Shown here: piece by piece, positions 55,100 through 64,000 of the stretch
Position numbering within the stretch: position 1 is the stretch's first letter
How the letters are laid out: each line of letters starts with the position of its first letter
Source: Megascapheus bottae
Taxonomy: Eukaryota > Chordata > Mammalia > Rodentia > Geomyidae
Assembly (NCBI GenBank): GCA_024803745.1
Contig: JANJXV010000013.1
Coordinates: 6,200,001 to 6,264,000, forward strand
Length of the DNA: 64,000 bases
Direction: 5' to 3'
Notes under the pieces: model-generated
The model's input: the letters and a program-made list of their open reading frames with translations, nothing else
What the model was told of the DNA's origin: nothing
Databases searched by the model: none
Translations under genes and position numbers: made by a program

Positions 55100-56215
55100 A
55101 CCACAAGAATATTCTCAGTAGATGGACTTTCCCTTGGTGTTTTCTCTAGGTAGGACTAGCTGAGTTGATTCTCATTTGGGTTAATGAAGATGCCAGGTGG
55201 TCTCCCTCCCTCCCTCCCTTCCCCCTTCCCCTTGGAGAGAAATTGGGCTGTGATGGAGATCATTATGCTCTTGCTTTTGCTGAAAGGTCAGGGAACAAGC
55301 CCTGAGGTGGTGCTATATGCTAGGGTTAAATAGGAAAGAGCGCATAGCATTCTGGAAGCAATAGAGAGTTTTCCTTATATTATTTTATTTAAACCTGTGA
55401 GTTACCTTCTTTATTGTTCTCATGTCTTACATGGGGAGATAGCCTGGGGGACTCACCCAGAGTTATAAAGTAGCAGCGTTCTGTCCATATCCAAACTCTC
55501 AGGACCAACTCCCCAAAGTTGGAAAAAAGTGAAGGAGATTTGAAAATCACTTACTTAACAGTGCAGCCACCATCAACCTTTCTACCTTTCTTTTCCTTGC
55601 TCGGAACTTTGGTTTTGGAAAATGCTCTGGAGGCAGTTTGTGTTCACCTTGTTGTAAGTAAGGACTCTAAGACTTGGGAACAGTCTACTATTCATTCAAG
55701 GTTATGTGCTCTTGGCCAGACAGTGTCTAAGCTCTTGCATGCATAGCAGATGTGTTCACTTCAGAATTAACTTTAAATATTCTCTAGTCTTTTTCCTGTC
55801 ACCCAGCCTAGCCCCTGTGCTGCCATCTTAGACAGTCAATAAAAGCTTATTGAAAGGAATGGAATTGAAACAAATTGATTGGCTACAGCTGAACTGTTTG
55901 CCGGGCTCCAGCTCTTCAGACTTTTTCAAATCTCCTGAAATCAAACTGTTGAAATGATTCCATTTGAGCCAATATGCATTGCATATATTGAGCGCTTGAC
56001 ATTTTATTCTTTTACTAGTTAGTTTATTTTGGCCACACCATCCAGACTGCTGTCAGACTTAGACTGTTCACTGACATACAAAGCCCCATGTAAATCTCCA
56101 GTATGAGTCTTGTAACTGCCAGGAAGAGAGACATGGACCTGTAGCTCTAGGCTATGGGAAGGTAGGGTTTCATTTAGGAGAACAGAACTGTATACACTTG
56201 AGCTGGAAACAGAAC
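55100..56215. other. Unique intergenic DNA with MIR traces
   Basis: A short (CCCT)n run lies at 55203-55220. 55375-55505 resembles a reversed MIR. No gene recognised. Confidence 0.4.
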
Positions 56216-56218
56216 CTA

Positions 56219-56341
56219 CCTTCCTTCCTTCCTTCCTTCCTTCCTTCCTTCCTTCCTTCCTTCCTTCCTTCCTTCCTTCCTCCCTCCCTCCCTCCCTCCC
56301 TCCCTCCCTCCCTCCCTCCCTCCCTCCCTCCCTCCCTCCCT

Positions 56342-56413
<72 letters not shown>

Positions 56414-56416
56414 TCC
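56219..56416. repeat. Compound (CCTT)n-(CCCT)n-(CTTT)n on a SINE tail
   Basis: Three blocks of about 60 bases each, adjoining the reversed right monomer at 56417. Frames through it are artefacts. Confidence 0.96.
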
Positions 56417-56590
56417 TTTGCCTGTCCTGGGGCTTGAACTCAGGTACTGAACATTGTCCTTGGGCTTTTTCAAGGCTATTGCTCTACCACTTGAGCCACA
56501 GCACCACTTCTGGCTTTTGCTATGTATGTGGTACTGAGGAATTGAACTTGGGTCTTTGTGCATGCTAGACTAGGTCAAATTCCCAGCCCG
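56417..56590 (-). mobile_element. SINE family A
   Basis: Complete apart from a short deletion in the ID-like head ('catgctagactaggtcaaat'). 'gaaaca' occurs before the microsatellite and after the SINE, so SSR and SINE together may be one insertion. Confidence 0.9.
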
Positions 56591-57281
56591 AAACAACATT
56601 TCTGAGCATCGCTTTCTCCCTTGTAGGCTGGTTCCAGGAGTATCATCAAAACAAACTCTTTTAGGTTATGGTCTGAGGATTTAGTGTTACAATTTTTCAT
56701 TTCTGGCAAAGGGCCTGGCACATAGTAGTGCTAGTAAATTGGAAAGAATGAGAACATGAAAGTAAATGAAGAAAATGGAGTTATTTTAATTTTAAAGCTG
56801 GAGACACAGATTCAGGGTTTTGCATTTGAATGAGAGTTAATTTTGGGACTTGGTGAAGGTCATGCATCTACCAGATTTTTGGACTCCTGGCCTTGAATTG
56901 CATGGGGTCTGAGTTTTACTGTAAAAGTGGCCTCAGAAGGTGGTCTTTGTGATCCTTTGTAGCTCAAATATCCTATAAATTTTGGTCAGACAGTTAGTCC
57001 AAACTGAACAAAGAGATATAGAAATGAATGCACATGTTCCTTATGGTACACAATACTTCACGCCTTAATGGCGTAATTAACTATGAAGAGATTTACTGAA
57101 TGACCTGTGAGCCGACTGGCAAAGGGCTGCAGGTCCTTGGAGCCTCTACAGTGAAGTATGCTTGGGCTACACAGAGGGGAAATGAGATAGAAAGCAACAA
57201 TCTGGTAGATGAATGTTGATCATGGCCTTATGTATGTATAGACAGGACAGAGGATTCTGGTGATGTCTGAATTCCACTTGG
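56591..57281. other. Unique DNA with MIR traces
   Basis: 56690-56750 matches a forward MIR 3' end ('gggcctggcacatagtagtg'). Nothing else recognised. Confidence 0.45.
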
Positions 57282-57294
57282 CAAAGGAACTTTT

Positions 57295-57831
57295 TTTTTT
57301 CAGTTTGGAATATGGCATTTGACTTTATTCTTGACAACATTCCAGTGGTTTTACAACAAACTTATGGAAGCACATTAAAAATTACATAAATATTACCAGG
57401 GAGCCTGGGGCCCTCTGGTAGCTGTGCCATAAGTGCTTGTGAGGTATTTGCAAAGTACATGATAGTAATGCTTAGTTTTCTTTTTTAAGCAAGTGTTTTG
57501 TACATTTCCTTTTAAAAAGTGCCAAATTTGTCAGTATTGCATGTAAATAATTATGTTAATTCTTTTACTGTAGCATAGATTCTATTTACAAAATGTTTGT
57601 TTATAAAGTTTTATGGATTTTTTACAGTGAAGTGTTTACAGTTATTTAATAAAGAACTGTATGTATATTTTGTACAGGCTCCTTTTTGTGAATCCTTATA
57701 CTTAAAATGCCCCACCTGGAAATTTTTTTTTTTGATCATTACAGGTTCTTGTGCTAAGCTTTCCATATGCTGAGAGGTCCTGTAACAATCTACTTCTTGG
57801 AATAAGGGGTGAAGCTTCTAAATCCTGCTTC
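57295..57831 (-). pseudogene. Retrocopied mRNA 3' end (5'-truncated), parent unknown
   Basis: The T run at 57291-57300 is a reversed poly(A) tail. Just inside it the minus strand has 'gaataaagtcaaatgccata', a standard AATAAA about 18 bases from the tail. The 13-base duplication 'caaaggaactttt' is exact at 57282-57294 and 57832-57844. The inserted 537 bp is AT-rich, without an ORF, and looks like 3' UTR. I do not recognise the parent gene. Confidence 0.85.
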
Positions 57832-57884
57832 CAAAGGAACTTTTGATATGGAAACAATCCTGAAAACAGCGCAAGTGAATGAGT

Positions 57885-58170
57885 GACATTGTCCCAAAAG
57901 AAATGTACTGGGCCGGGAGTTTGGTCTAGTGGTAGAGTGCTTGCCTAGCATGAACGAAGACCCGGGTTCGATTCCTTGGTACCACATACACAGAAAAAGC
58001 CAGACATGGTGTTGTGGCTCAAGTGGTAGAGCACTAGCCTTGAGAAAGTCCAAGGACAGTGCTCAGGCCCTCAGTTCAAGCCCCAGGACTGGCAAAAAAA
58101 ATAAAAAATAAATGTACTTATTACCTGACGTATAACAGTAACCCCTCTGTACATCACCTTTATAATAACA
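57885..58170 (+). mobile_element. L1 3' end, interrupted by a SINE A
   Basis: 'gacattgtcccaaaagaaat' on the left continues after the SINE as 'tattacctgacgtataacag', 'taacccctctgtacatcacc', matching the terminus at 6735-6780. It ends 'aattaaaaacaag', directly before the right monomer at 58172. Confidence 0.7.
57910..58098 (+). mobile_element. SINE family A, nearly consensus
   Basis: Head 'gccgggagtttggtctagtg', box B 'gggttcgattcc', linker 'cacagaaaaagccagac' and right monomer. Target duplication 'aaatgtact' at 57901-57909 and after the A tail (about 58110). One of the youngest-looking copies. Confidence 0.94.
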
Positions 58171-58171
58171 A

Positions 58172-58282
58172 TTAAAAACAAGAGGAAGTGGCACTGTGGC
58201 TCAAGTGGTAGAGTGCTAGCTTTGAGCTGAAGAGCTCAGGGACATAGCTTAGGCCCAGGGTTTAAGCCCCATGATGGAAACA
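58172..58282 (+). mobile_element. Lone SINE right monomer after an L1 3' end
   Basis: 'ggaagtggcactgtggctca' to 'gtttaagccccatgatgg', then a (CAAAA)n-like tail. No ID- or 7SL-like left half: an L1 3' end precedes it by one base or two. Confidence 0.85.
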
Positions 58283-59368
58283 AAGCAAAACAAAACAAAA
58301 GCAAGAGTACACTGGGAGAAAACAAAAACAACAACTGATCCTGAGAGGCTTCTTAAATTGAGTTCTTGAAGCAACCTTCATTCAGGGAAAGTCTTCACTT
58401 CCTAGCAATTATGCTAGGTTAGTGCCTAGAAAATGAAGAGAGACCCAAGGTCACTTGAAACTGAGCTTTGTCTCCTGCCAAAAAGTCATGAGTAGAGTTT
58501 GGTTTGGCAGTAATAATTACTTTTTCTCATTGGGTTCCCGATTTTTTTTCCCCCTGACTTTGAGATTCAATTCAAATGATTTCACTTCTACTGACTTGGG
58601 CAGTGTGACTAAGGATCTTAAAATCAGGGGAAAAAATGTGAGTTTTCTTTCCTCTTCTTCAAAAACCACACAAAGGGCTCATGAGTTTAGACTTGGATTT
58701 GAGTGCATGCTTGGTTAGTTCCGAGCTATGTGGTCTTAGATATATCATCTAGCTTTCTGAATCTCTTTCCTTGTCAACAGATCATCTACCTCTTGGAGAC
58801 TCTCTGAGAGGCAAATCCAACAATAGAGCTAATGGTAGAGCCCTTTACAAGCATTTATTATGGTTATTACCTCTATCTGCAAAGTTGTAGGGATCCTGAT
58901 GATAGGTAAGTCGCTCTAGTAGCCCCGCCTGCAGCAGCTGCTAGGCCTCTGTCTACCGCACATGGGTGAACAGCTTACACAGAGGGAATAGCTTACTCAT
59001 TACAGAGTTGTCGCTGCTACAAATAGCACAGGGTGCCTCCCACCTAATGTAGAATACCATCGACGCCATCCCAAGAGCCAGGCAGATGCCAGATGCCGCG
59101 GTATGTGTGCAACAGAGAGGAGCCGGGCCTGCTGTCTTACAAAAAAACAAAAATGTAATGGTAGGTATCTAATGTGATTAAGGCTCAGGCGAACAAGCCC
59201 AATTCAGTGACATGTGGTTCTGAATCCCACGGCAGACGTTCTTGGACAGCCAACTCCATTTCTCACTTGATTACCCATATGAATTTCCCCCCACTCCAAA
59301 TTTGGCTGAGCCTTTGATTTGCTCATCAATGAAAGAAATGTAATGCAGTGTCAGGAACACATGTAGTG

Positions 59369-59369
<1 letters not shown>
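58283..59369. other. Unique DNA with a MIR trace
   Basis: 58680-58860 resembles a forward MIR ('tgtggtcttagatatatcat'). A 65-codon minus frame at 58953-59150 lies in a CpG-bearing patch and might be a decayed exon-like retrocopy. Not recognised. Confidence 0.4.
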
Positions 59370-59370
<1 letters not shown>

Positions 59371-59444
<74 letters not shown>

Positions 59445-59581
59445 CAGAGAGAGAGAGACAGAGAGGGAGACAGAGAGGGAGAGAGAGACAGAGAGACAGA
59501 AACAGAGAGACAGAGACAGAGACACAGAGAGAGAGACAGAGACACAGAGAGAGAGACAGAGAGAGACAGAGAGAGACAGAA

Positions 59582-59629
<48 letters not shown>
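59371..59629. repeat. (GA)n with CAGA interruptions
   Basis: 260 bp of GA repeat. The middle is a degenerate GACAGAGA higher-order pattern. Confidence 0.95.
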
Positions 59630-59633
<4 letters not shown>

Positions 59634-59914
59634 TGGGCTTAAATTCTAGCTCTACTTCTGAAAACCTGGCTTCTGGTGAGTTATGGTAACCGTCCCAGCT
59701 TGGGTTTTCTTTTCTTTTAAAGTAGTGATATTATATGCACCCAGGGCGTGGGAGAGCATTTGGTGTGTGGGCCTCCGCTGACACATAACGGACATACACA
59801 AGCTCTTTGTGTGATTGTTGTTGCGGTCCCTGGCCTGTCTGCCTGTGTTGATAATTGTGTATGGCCTGTAAGGGATGTTGTAAATATCCAAATTGCCTCT
59901 GGCAGAAGAAAGTT
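59630..59914. other. Unique intergenic DNA
   Basis: Nothing recognised. Confidence 0.4.
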
Positions 59915-60150
59915 TCCCTGAATGGGGTACAGTGTAATAATTTGATATATACTTATGATGAATAATGATCAGATCAAGGGAGGCAACATTTTCACCTCCT
60001 TGAATATTAAAAAAGCTTTAACATATGACATGAATATGTATTAGTTACAGTGTGAAATTTTAATACATGTAGATAATAATATCTACCTTGCATATGTTCT
60101 GATGAATATTTTCATCTCTTTATCATTTTGTGTTTGGTGACTTTCATTTC
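59915..60150 (-). mobile_element. Ancient L1 3' UTR
   Basis: 'ggggtacagtgtaataattt', 'gatcagatcaagggaggcaa' and 'ttttaatacatgtagataat' follow the reversed 3' UTR of old mammalian L1. Confidence 0.55.
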
Positions 60151-60333
60151 CTCTCTTCTGTTTCTTCATAAAATGTATCTGTGGCTGTGGCACACTACCT
60201 CACTCTACTATAGGACACTTATTTATGCCCTGACCTTTTGCAACCATTAAGAGACTAATAATGCTTGTTCTTCCAAAGGTCATATATTATTATTATTAAT
60301 TTTATTCAGATAGTGGGGCTTGAAGTCATAGCT

Positions 60334-60363
60334 TCTCTCCTCTCCTCTCCTCTCCTCCCCTCT

Positions 60364-60414
<51 letters not shown>
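60334..60414. repeat. (CTCTC)n-(CT)n microsatellite near a SINE tail
   Basis: A CTCTC block and about 24 CT units, ending 14 bases before the reversed right monomer. Confidence 0.94.
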
Positions 60415-60418
<4 letters not shown>

Positions 60419-60426
60419 CTCTCACT

Positions 60427-60545
60427 TGCCAGTTCTGGGGCTTGAATTGAACTCAGGCCCTGAGCATTGTCCTTGGGATTTTTCAAGGCTAGAGCTCTAC
60501 CACTTGAGTCACAACACCACTTTCAGCTTTTTAGCTTTTTCCAGA
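60427..60545 (-). mobile_element. SINE right-monomer fragment
   Basis: 'ttgccagttctggggcttga' with an internal 5-6 bp duplication, to 'caacaccactttcagc'. No left half follows. Confidence 0.8.
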
Positions 60546-62494
60546 AAACTTAGATTTAAATCTCACCAAAGCAATTTATAAAAATAAACTTCTTTATCCA
60601 CCAAGGTATAATTAACTTTTTAGTGTGGATAAGGAAAACAATCAATTTATTCAAAATTGACTTCTAACTTCCCAAAGGATGCTCAGAGGATTTAGATTTC
60701 TGCTTTATCTCTTAGACTTAACTCATTAACAAGGTATGTTCCATGGTCACTATAAGATTGTTTGTTTTCTACTGGGCTGATTGTGTACAATAGTAAAGAG
60801 AATATGGATTTGACTCTAAATCCTTTATTTATACACTGTATGACTGAAGGGAAATTTGACAAGTCCTCTAAAATAGAAATCTACAACAGGGTTAAAGGAG
60901 ATCTTAAACAAGATGATGGTGCTTAATGCTTTTGAATGTCTTGCTGACTGCTTGGTATTCAGACATCAGTAAAGTTAGCTTTTTTCTCCATCCTACCACT
61001 ATAGCTCATGACAGATTTATTAGTATTTTCACAGAATCCACCCATCCTCCCCTCTCCTTCTCCAATCTTCAAAGGAGTAAGACTTCATTGTAGCATTTAT
61101 AGTTTGGTGTCCACAACATGTTTGTCGACATTTTAAGCCAAGTTTTCTTATTTCAAAGGCATCTTGAATTATTTCTGGAGATAGGTTTATTCACTTGGCT
61201 ATAATCAGCAAGTGCTAGCTGATACTCAAGCTATTCATTTCAGTATATTTGCTCCACGTTGTGTCTTTCCTGTAGATTCAGATAAAATGAATTTATTTTC
61301 CAAGTCAAGATGGATGCTTATATCCAGGACTCACAGTCTGGATGCAGAAGTGCACACATTGGTAATTTAAGAGCATAAATATTGCTACAAATTGTCTATG
61401 AAATAGAAAGTAATAACTCCTCACAGTCCACCACAATCTTATCTATCAATATTCTTGTTTTACGTTGAAATCTAAAACCATTCTTTCTATTTCTATTTTA
61501 CTGACAATTTGTGTAGTATGTTCATATGAATGACTTTAAACAAATCCTACCAAATCCTTTCTCTGAGAGATTTGGATTTGGAAAAGTATTTATCAGTAAA
61601 CATCCACTCTATATAAATAATGGATAGGAAATTAAGTAATAAAGCAATGTCTAATGTCTAGCTCTTACATTCTAAATCCAATACTGTTTTTTTTTCTCCC
61701 CCAACCCTCAATCTCATCTTCTTTAAGGAGATGGCTTATTGTAGAAAGAACACTATCCTTGTTGGGCAAAGAAGCTCTAAGCTCAGGGATCAGTCATACA
61801 GGAGGAGTTCCAAGCCACCCCCCCACCCCCCGAGCCTCTCCTGTCTCATATACAAAACAAAGTGCTCAAACATACTAACTTTTTGGTCTTCCTCAGTCCT
61901 GATGATTCATGTGTTTATATGGAACATGCCCATATAGTGGAAAGACTGAAGACCTTATAGTTGAAGCAGAAGCAGTCAGGATTAGAACCTAGGGCTTCAA
62001 GTTTCTAGGCTGGTGTGTGCTGGTGTGCGCTGGTGTGCTTGCTACTAATAACTGTGAATTGGGTGTTATGCATAATGTTTGAGCCATGGTGGCCAATAAA
62101 CACATAAATCTGTGGGTTGATGGATGTAATCTTAGATCAGTTTGACAGACAGTAGCATAAATCCAATATGGAGGATTGGACTTGGAGTCCTATAGACAGT
62201 AGGGGCCAGCTTGTGAGCTTGCCACACCACTTAACTGCTTTGAAGAGCAGTATTGTAGAAATGGAGTGGAGGATGGAGGAGGAAAATGGTGACAGATGAG
62301 ACCAAGAGGCCAGCAGGAGACCTACCGTGGAAAAGTTTGAATCACGAATGTGTATATGGATAACCAGCCTTTAGTATTCCTAGTTTCTTTCTTATTTGGG
62401 GAAAATAAAGAAAAAAAGAATATAGTTTTGAATATTGCCTTTGTTATCTTTCAATTTGTGTCATGTTGAACCAAACAATCTTCTTTTAAAAGTT
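60546..62494. other. Long unique stretch
   Basis: About 1.9 kb with no young repeat. 60785-60950 may be a forward MIR. No gene recognised. Confidence 0.4.
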
Positions 62495-62640
62495 TGTGCC
62501 AGTACTGAGATTTGAATTCTGGGTCTCTAGCTTTTGCTTGGCTTTGTTGCTCAAATGTCACCCTATCAATTGAGCCACATCTCTACTTCTGGCTTTCAGT
62601 GGTTGATTGCTGGCTTTGAACCATGATCCTCAGATATCTG
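62495..62640 (-). mobile_element. SINE family B, head-truncated
   Basis: 'tgccagtactgagatttgaa', 'caattgagccacatctctac', then part of the head ('gctttgaaccatgatcctca'). Confidence 0.75.
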
Positions 62641-62697
62641 TCCCTGGAATTGTTAGGAAATTATATGAGTGGACCATTAGCACTGGGTGAAACCATC

Positions 62698-62928
62698 TTT
62701 TTTTGTGTGTGTGGGGGTCATGGAGCTTGAACTCGGCCTGGGCACTATCCCTGAGCTCTTCAGCTCAAGGCTTCCATGCTACCCTTTGAGCCAAGCCCCA
62801 CTTGCCTTTTCTAGAGGTTACTTGGAGATAAGAGTCTCAGGTTCTTTTGTGTTTGGGTTGGCTTTGAACCTTAATCCTCAGATTTCAGTCTCCTGAGTAG
62901 CTAGGATTACATGAGCCACCACACCTGG
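62698..62928 (-). mobile_element. SINE family B, variant subgroup
   Basis: Shares 'gagccaagccccactt' and 'tctcaggttcttttgtg' with the copy at 35298. Flanks 'tgaaaccat' on both sides give the target duplication. Confidence 0.91.
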
Positions 62929-63166
62929 TTGAAACCATTTCATGTCACCTTTATAGGATTTCTTTTGTGCTCTCAGGTTTCACTTTCTGGTCTCTTTTTA
63001 TTGTCCTCTAAAGAGTCTGTGAGCCCTTGTTCCAGTTCCAGGATTTGCTTCCTAGTGAAAGTCAGAATTTCTAGACATTATCTGGAAAATGGGACTTCAT
63101 TCCACGATACCTTCCTGTGGGTTTTAAATGAGGTATGTGGCTCCTAACATAAAAAGATGATATGAG

Positions 63167-63358
63167 GGGCCGGGAGTTTGGCCTAGTGGTAGAGTGCTTG
63201 CCTAGCATGCACGAAGATCTGGGTTTGATTCCTCGGTACCACATGCATAGAAAAAAAAATCCGGAAGTGGTGCTGAGGCTCAAGTGGTAGAGCTCTAGCC
63301 TTGAGAAAGTCCAAGGACAGTGCTCAGGCCCTGAGCTCAAGCCCAGGACTGGCAAAAA
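63167..63358 (+). mobile_element. SINE family A with exact target duplication
   Basis: Head 'gccgggagtttggcctagtg' through right monomer 'gagctcaagcccaggactgg' and A tail. 'aaaaagatgatatgag' is exact at 63151-63166 and 63359-63374. Confidence 0.95.
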
Positions 63359-63389
63359 AAAAAGATGATATGAGCTGTATACTCTCATA

Positions 63390-63411
63390 TATATATATAT
63401 ATATTTATATA
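63390..63411. repeat. (TA)n microsatellite
   Basis: About 10 units. Confidence 0.9.
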
Positions 63412-63524
63412 CTCACACCTGGTCTCCTCTTTAGCACAGGGTCAGCACTCAAGAACTACCACATATTATCAAGTTGCTGTTTCTGCTCATCCTTAGTTCT
63501 GCTGTCTATCTTGTTTGTGAGATC

Positions 63525-63640
63525 ATAGGCATTTTTATTAAAATATTTTAATTATACAAAGGTGATTTCATTGAGATATTTCCATATATACAGATTAAAG
63601 TATTTTGATCCAATTTTTGTTTTCTAGTTCATTTTAGCCC
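63525..63640 (-). mobile_element. Old L1 3' UTR fragment
   Basis: 'gtgatttcattgagatattt' then 'ccatatatacagattaaagt' and 'ttttgatccaatttttg' is the reversed old L1 3' UTR. The next SINE sits inside it. Confidence 0.5.
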
Positions 63641-63649
63641 AAAGGTTAT

Positions 63650-63875
63650 TGGGCTGATCCTGGGCTATGAATTCAGAGCCTATTCCCATGCTTTTGTGCT
63701 CAAGGCTAGCACTCTACTATGTTAGCTAAAGTTCCACTTCTGACTTTTGGGTAGTTAATTGGAGCTAAGTCTCACAGATTTCCTTGCTTAGGCTGGCTTT
63801 GAACCAAGACCCTCAGATCTCAACTTCCTGAATAGCTAAGTTTATATGTGTCAGCCATCAGTGCCCAGCCTAATC
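63650..63875 (-). mobile_element. SINE family B
   Basis: 'gatcctgggctatgaattca', 'gtagttaattggagctaagt', reversed head ending 'atcagtgcccagcc'. Diverged. Confidence 0.85.
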
Positions 63876-64000
63876 ACATGTTTCTTTAAAAAAAAATCAG
63901 ATTACTTTTGTCTACTCCTTCAATTCATCCTTCATTTTTTTTCTGGTGTCCCTCAGACTAGGCTCTCATTCTCACTAATATACCATCTTCTGGTTGTAGT
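63876..64000. other. Window end, T- and C-rich DNA
   Basis: Probably the continuation of the old L1 3' UTR interrupted by the SINE. The window ends within it. Confidence 0.35.

Noticed and set aside
57910..57985. tRNA-like box A and box B sequence as a possible tRNA gene
   Set aside because: It is the ID-like head of a SINE with an A tail and target duplication, repeated many times in the window. It does not fold as a full cloverleaf.

Overview
The window is nuclear DNA from a mammal, and the repeats point to a rodent of the kangaroo rat, pocket mouse and pocket gopher group (Geomyoidea). The most abundant repeat is a two-part SINE: a left part resembling the rodent ID element (tRNA-Ala derived) and a right part ending in a 'gagttcaagccccaggactgg'-type motif. 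From memory this matches the IDL-Geo SINE described only in Geomyoidea. The species is inference. Nothing bacterial, plasmid or phage-like is present.

The only gene I can support is FAM181B, a single uninterrupted coding exon at 25646-26920 (+) inside a CpG island (about 25430-26925). It encodes 424 residues, with the conserved FAM181 core and a YAP-like TEAD-binding loop. A (GGAA)n tract lies about 270 bp upstream of the start codon and a poly(A) signal lies at 27044. The rest is intergenic.

Layout. 1-2160: unique DNA and SINEs. 2205-7480: L1 remains, including an internally deleted copy with 5' region, ORF1 and ORF2 pieces. 8070-8491: a solitary LTR with an exact 6-bp target duplication. 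9-13 kb: mostly unique, with a repeat-free block near 10.1-10.6 kb. 13-20.5 kb: dense SINEs, a 5'-truncated L1 with its target duplication, and a SINE nested in a SINE that also holds a microsatellite. 20.5-25 kb: old MaLR and MIR elements. 25-27 kb: FAM181B. 27-57 kb: SINEs, microsatellites, old MIRs and an L1 with an inverted 5' end (42154-42660). 57295-57831: a retrocopied mRNA 3' end. 58-64 kb: unique DNA with scattered SINEs, L1 ends and microsatellites.

The most interesting pattern is SINE modularity. One tRNA-like right monomer follows three different left partners: an ID-like monomer (family A here), a 7SL/B1-like monomer (family B), and twice the 3' end of an L1. A third, older family (C) appears as a trimer of two 7SL-like units and an ID-like unit, in three copies. 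Many microsatellites start exactly at SINE tails. Family labels A, B and C are mine. Coordinates of old repeats are approximate to about 10-20 bases.
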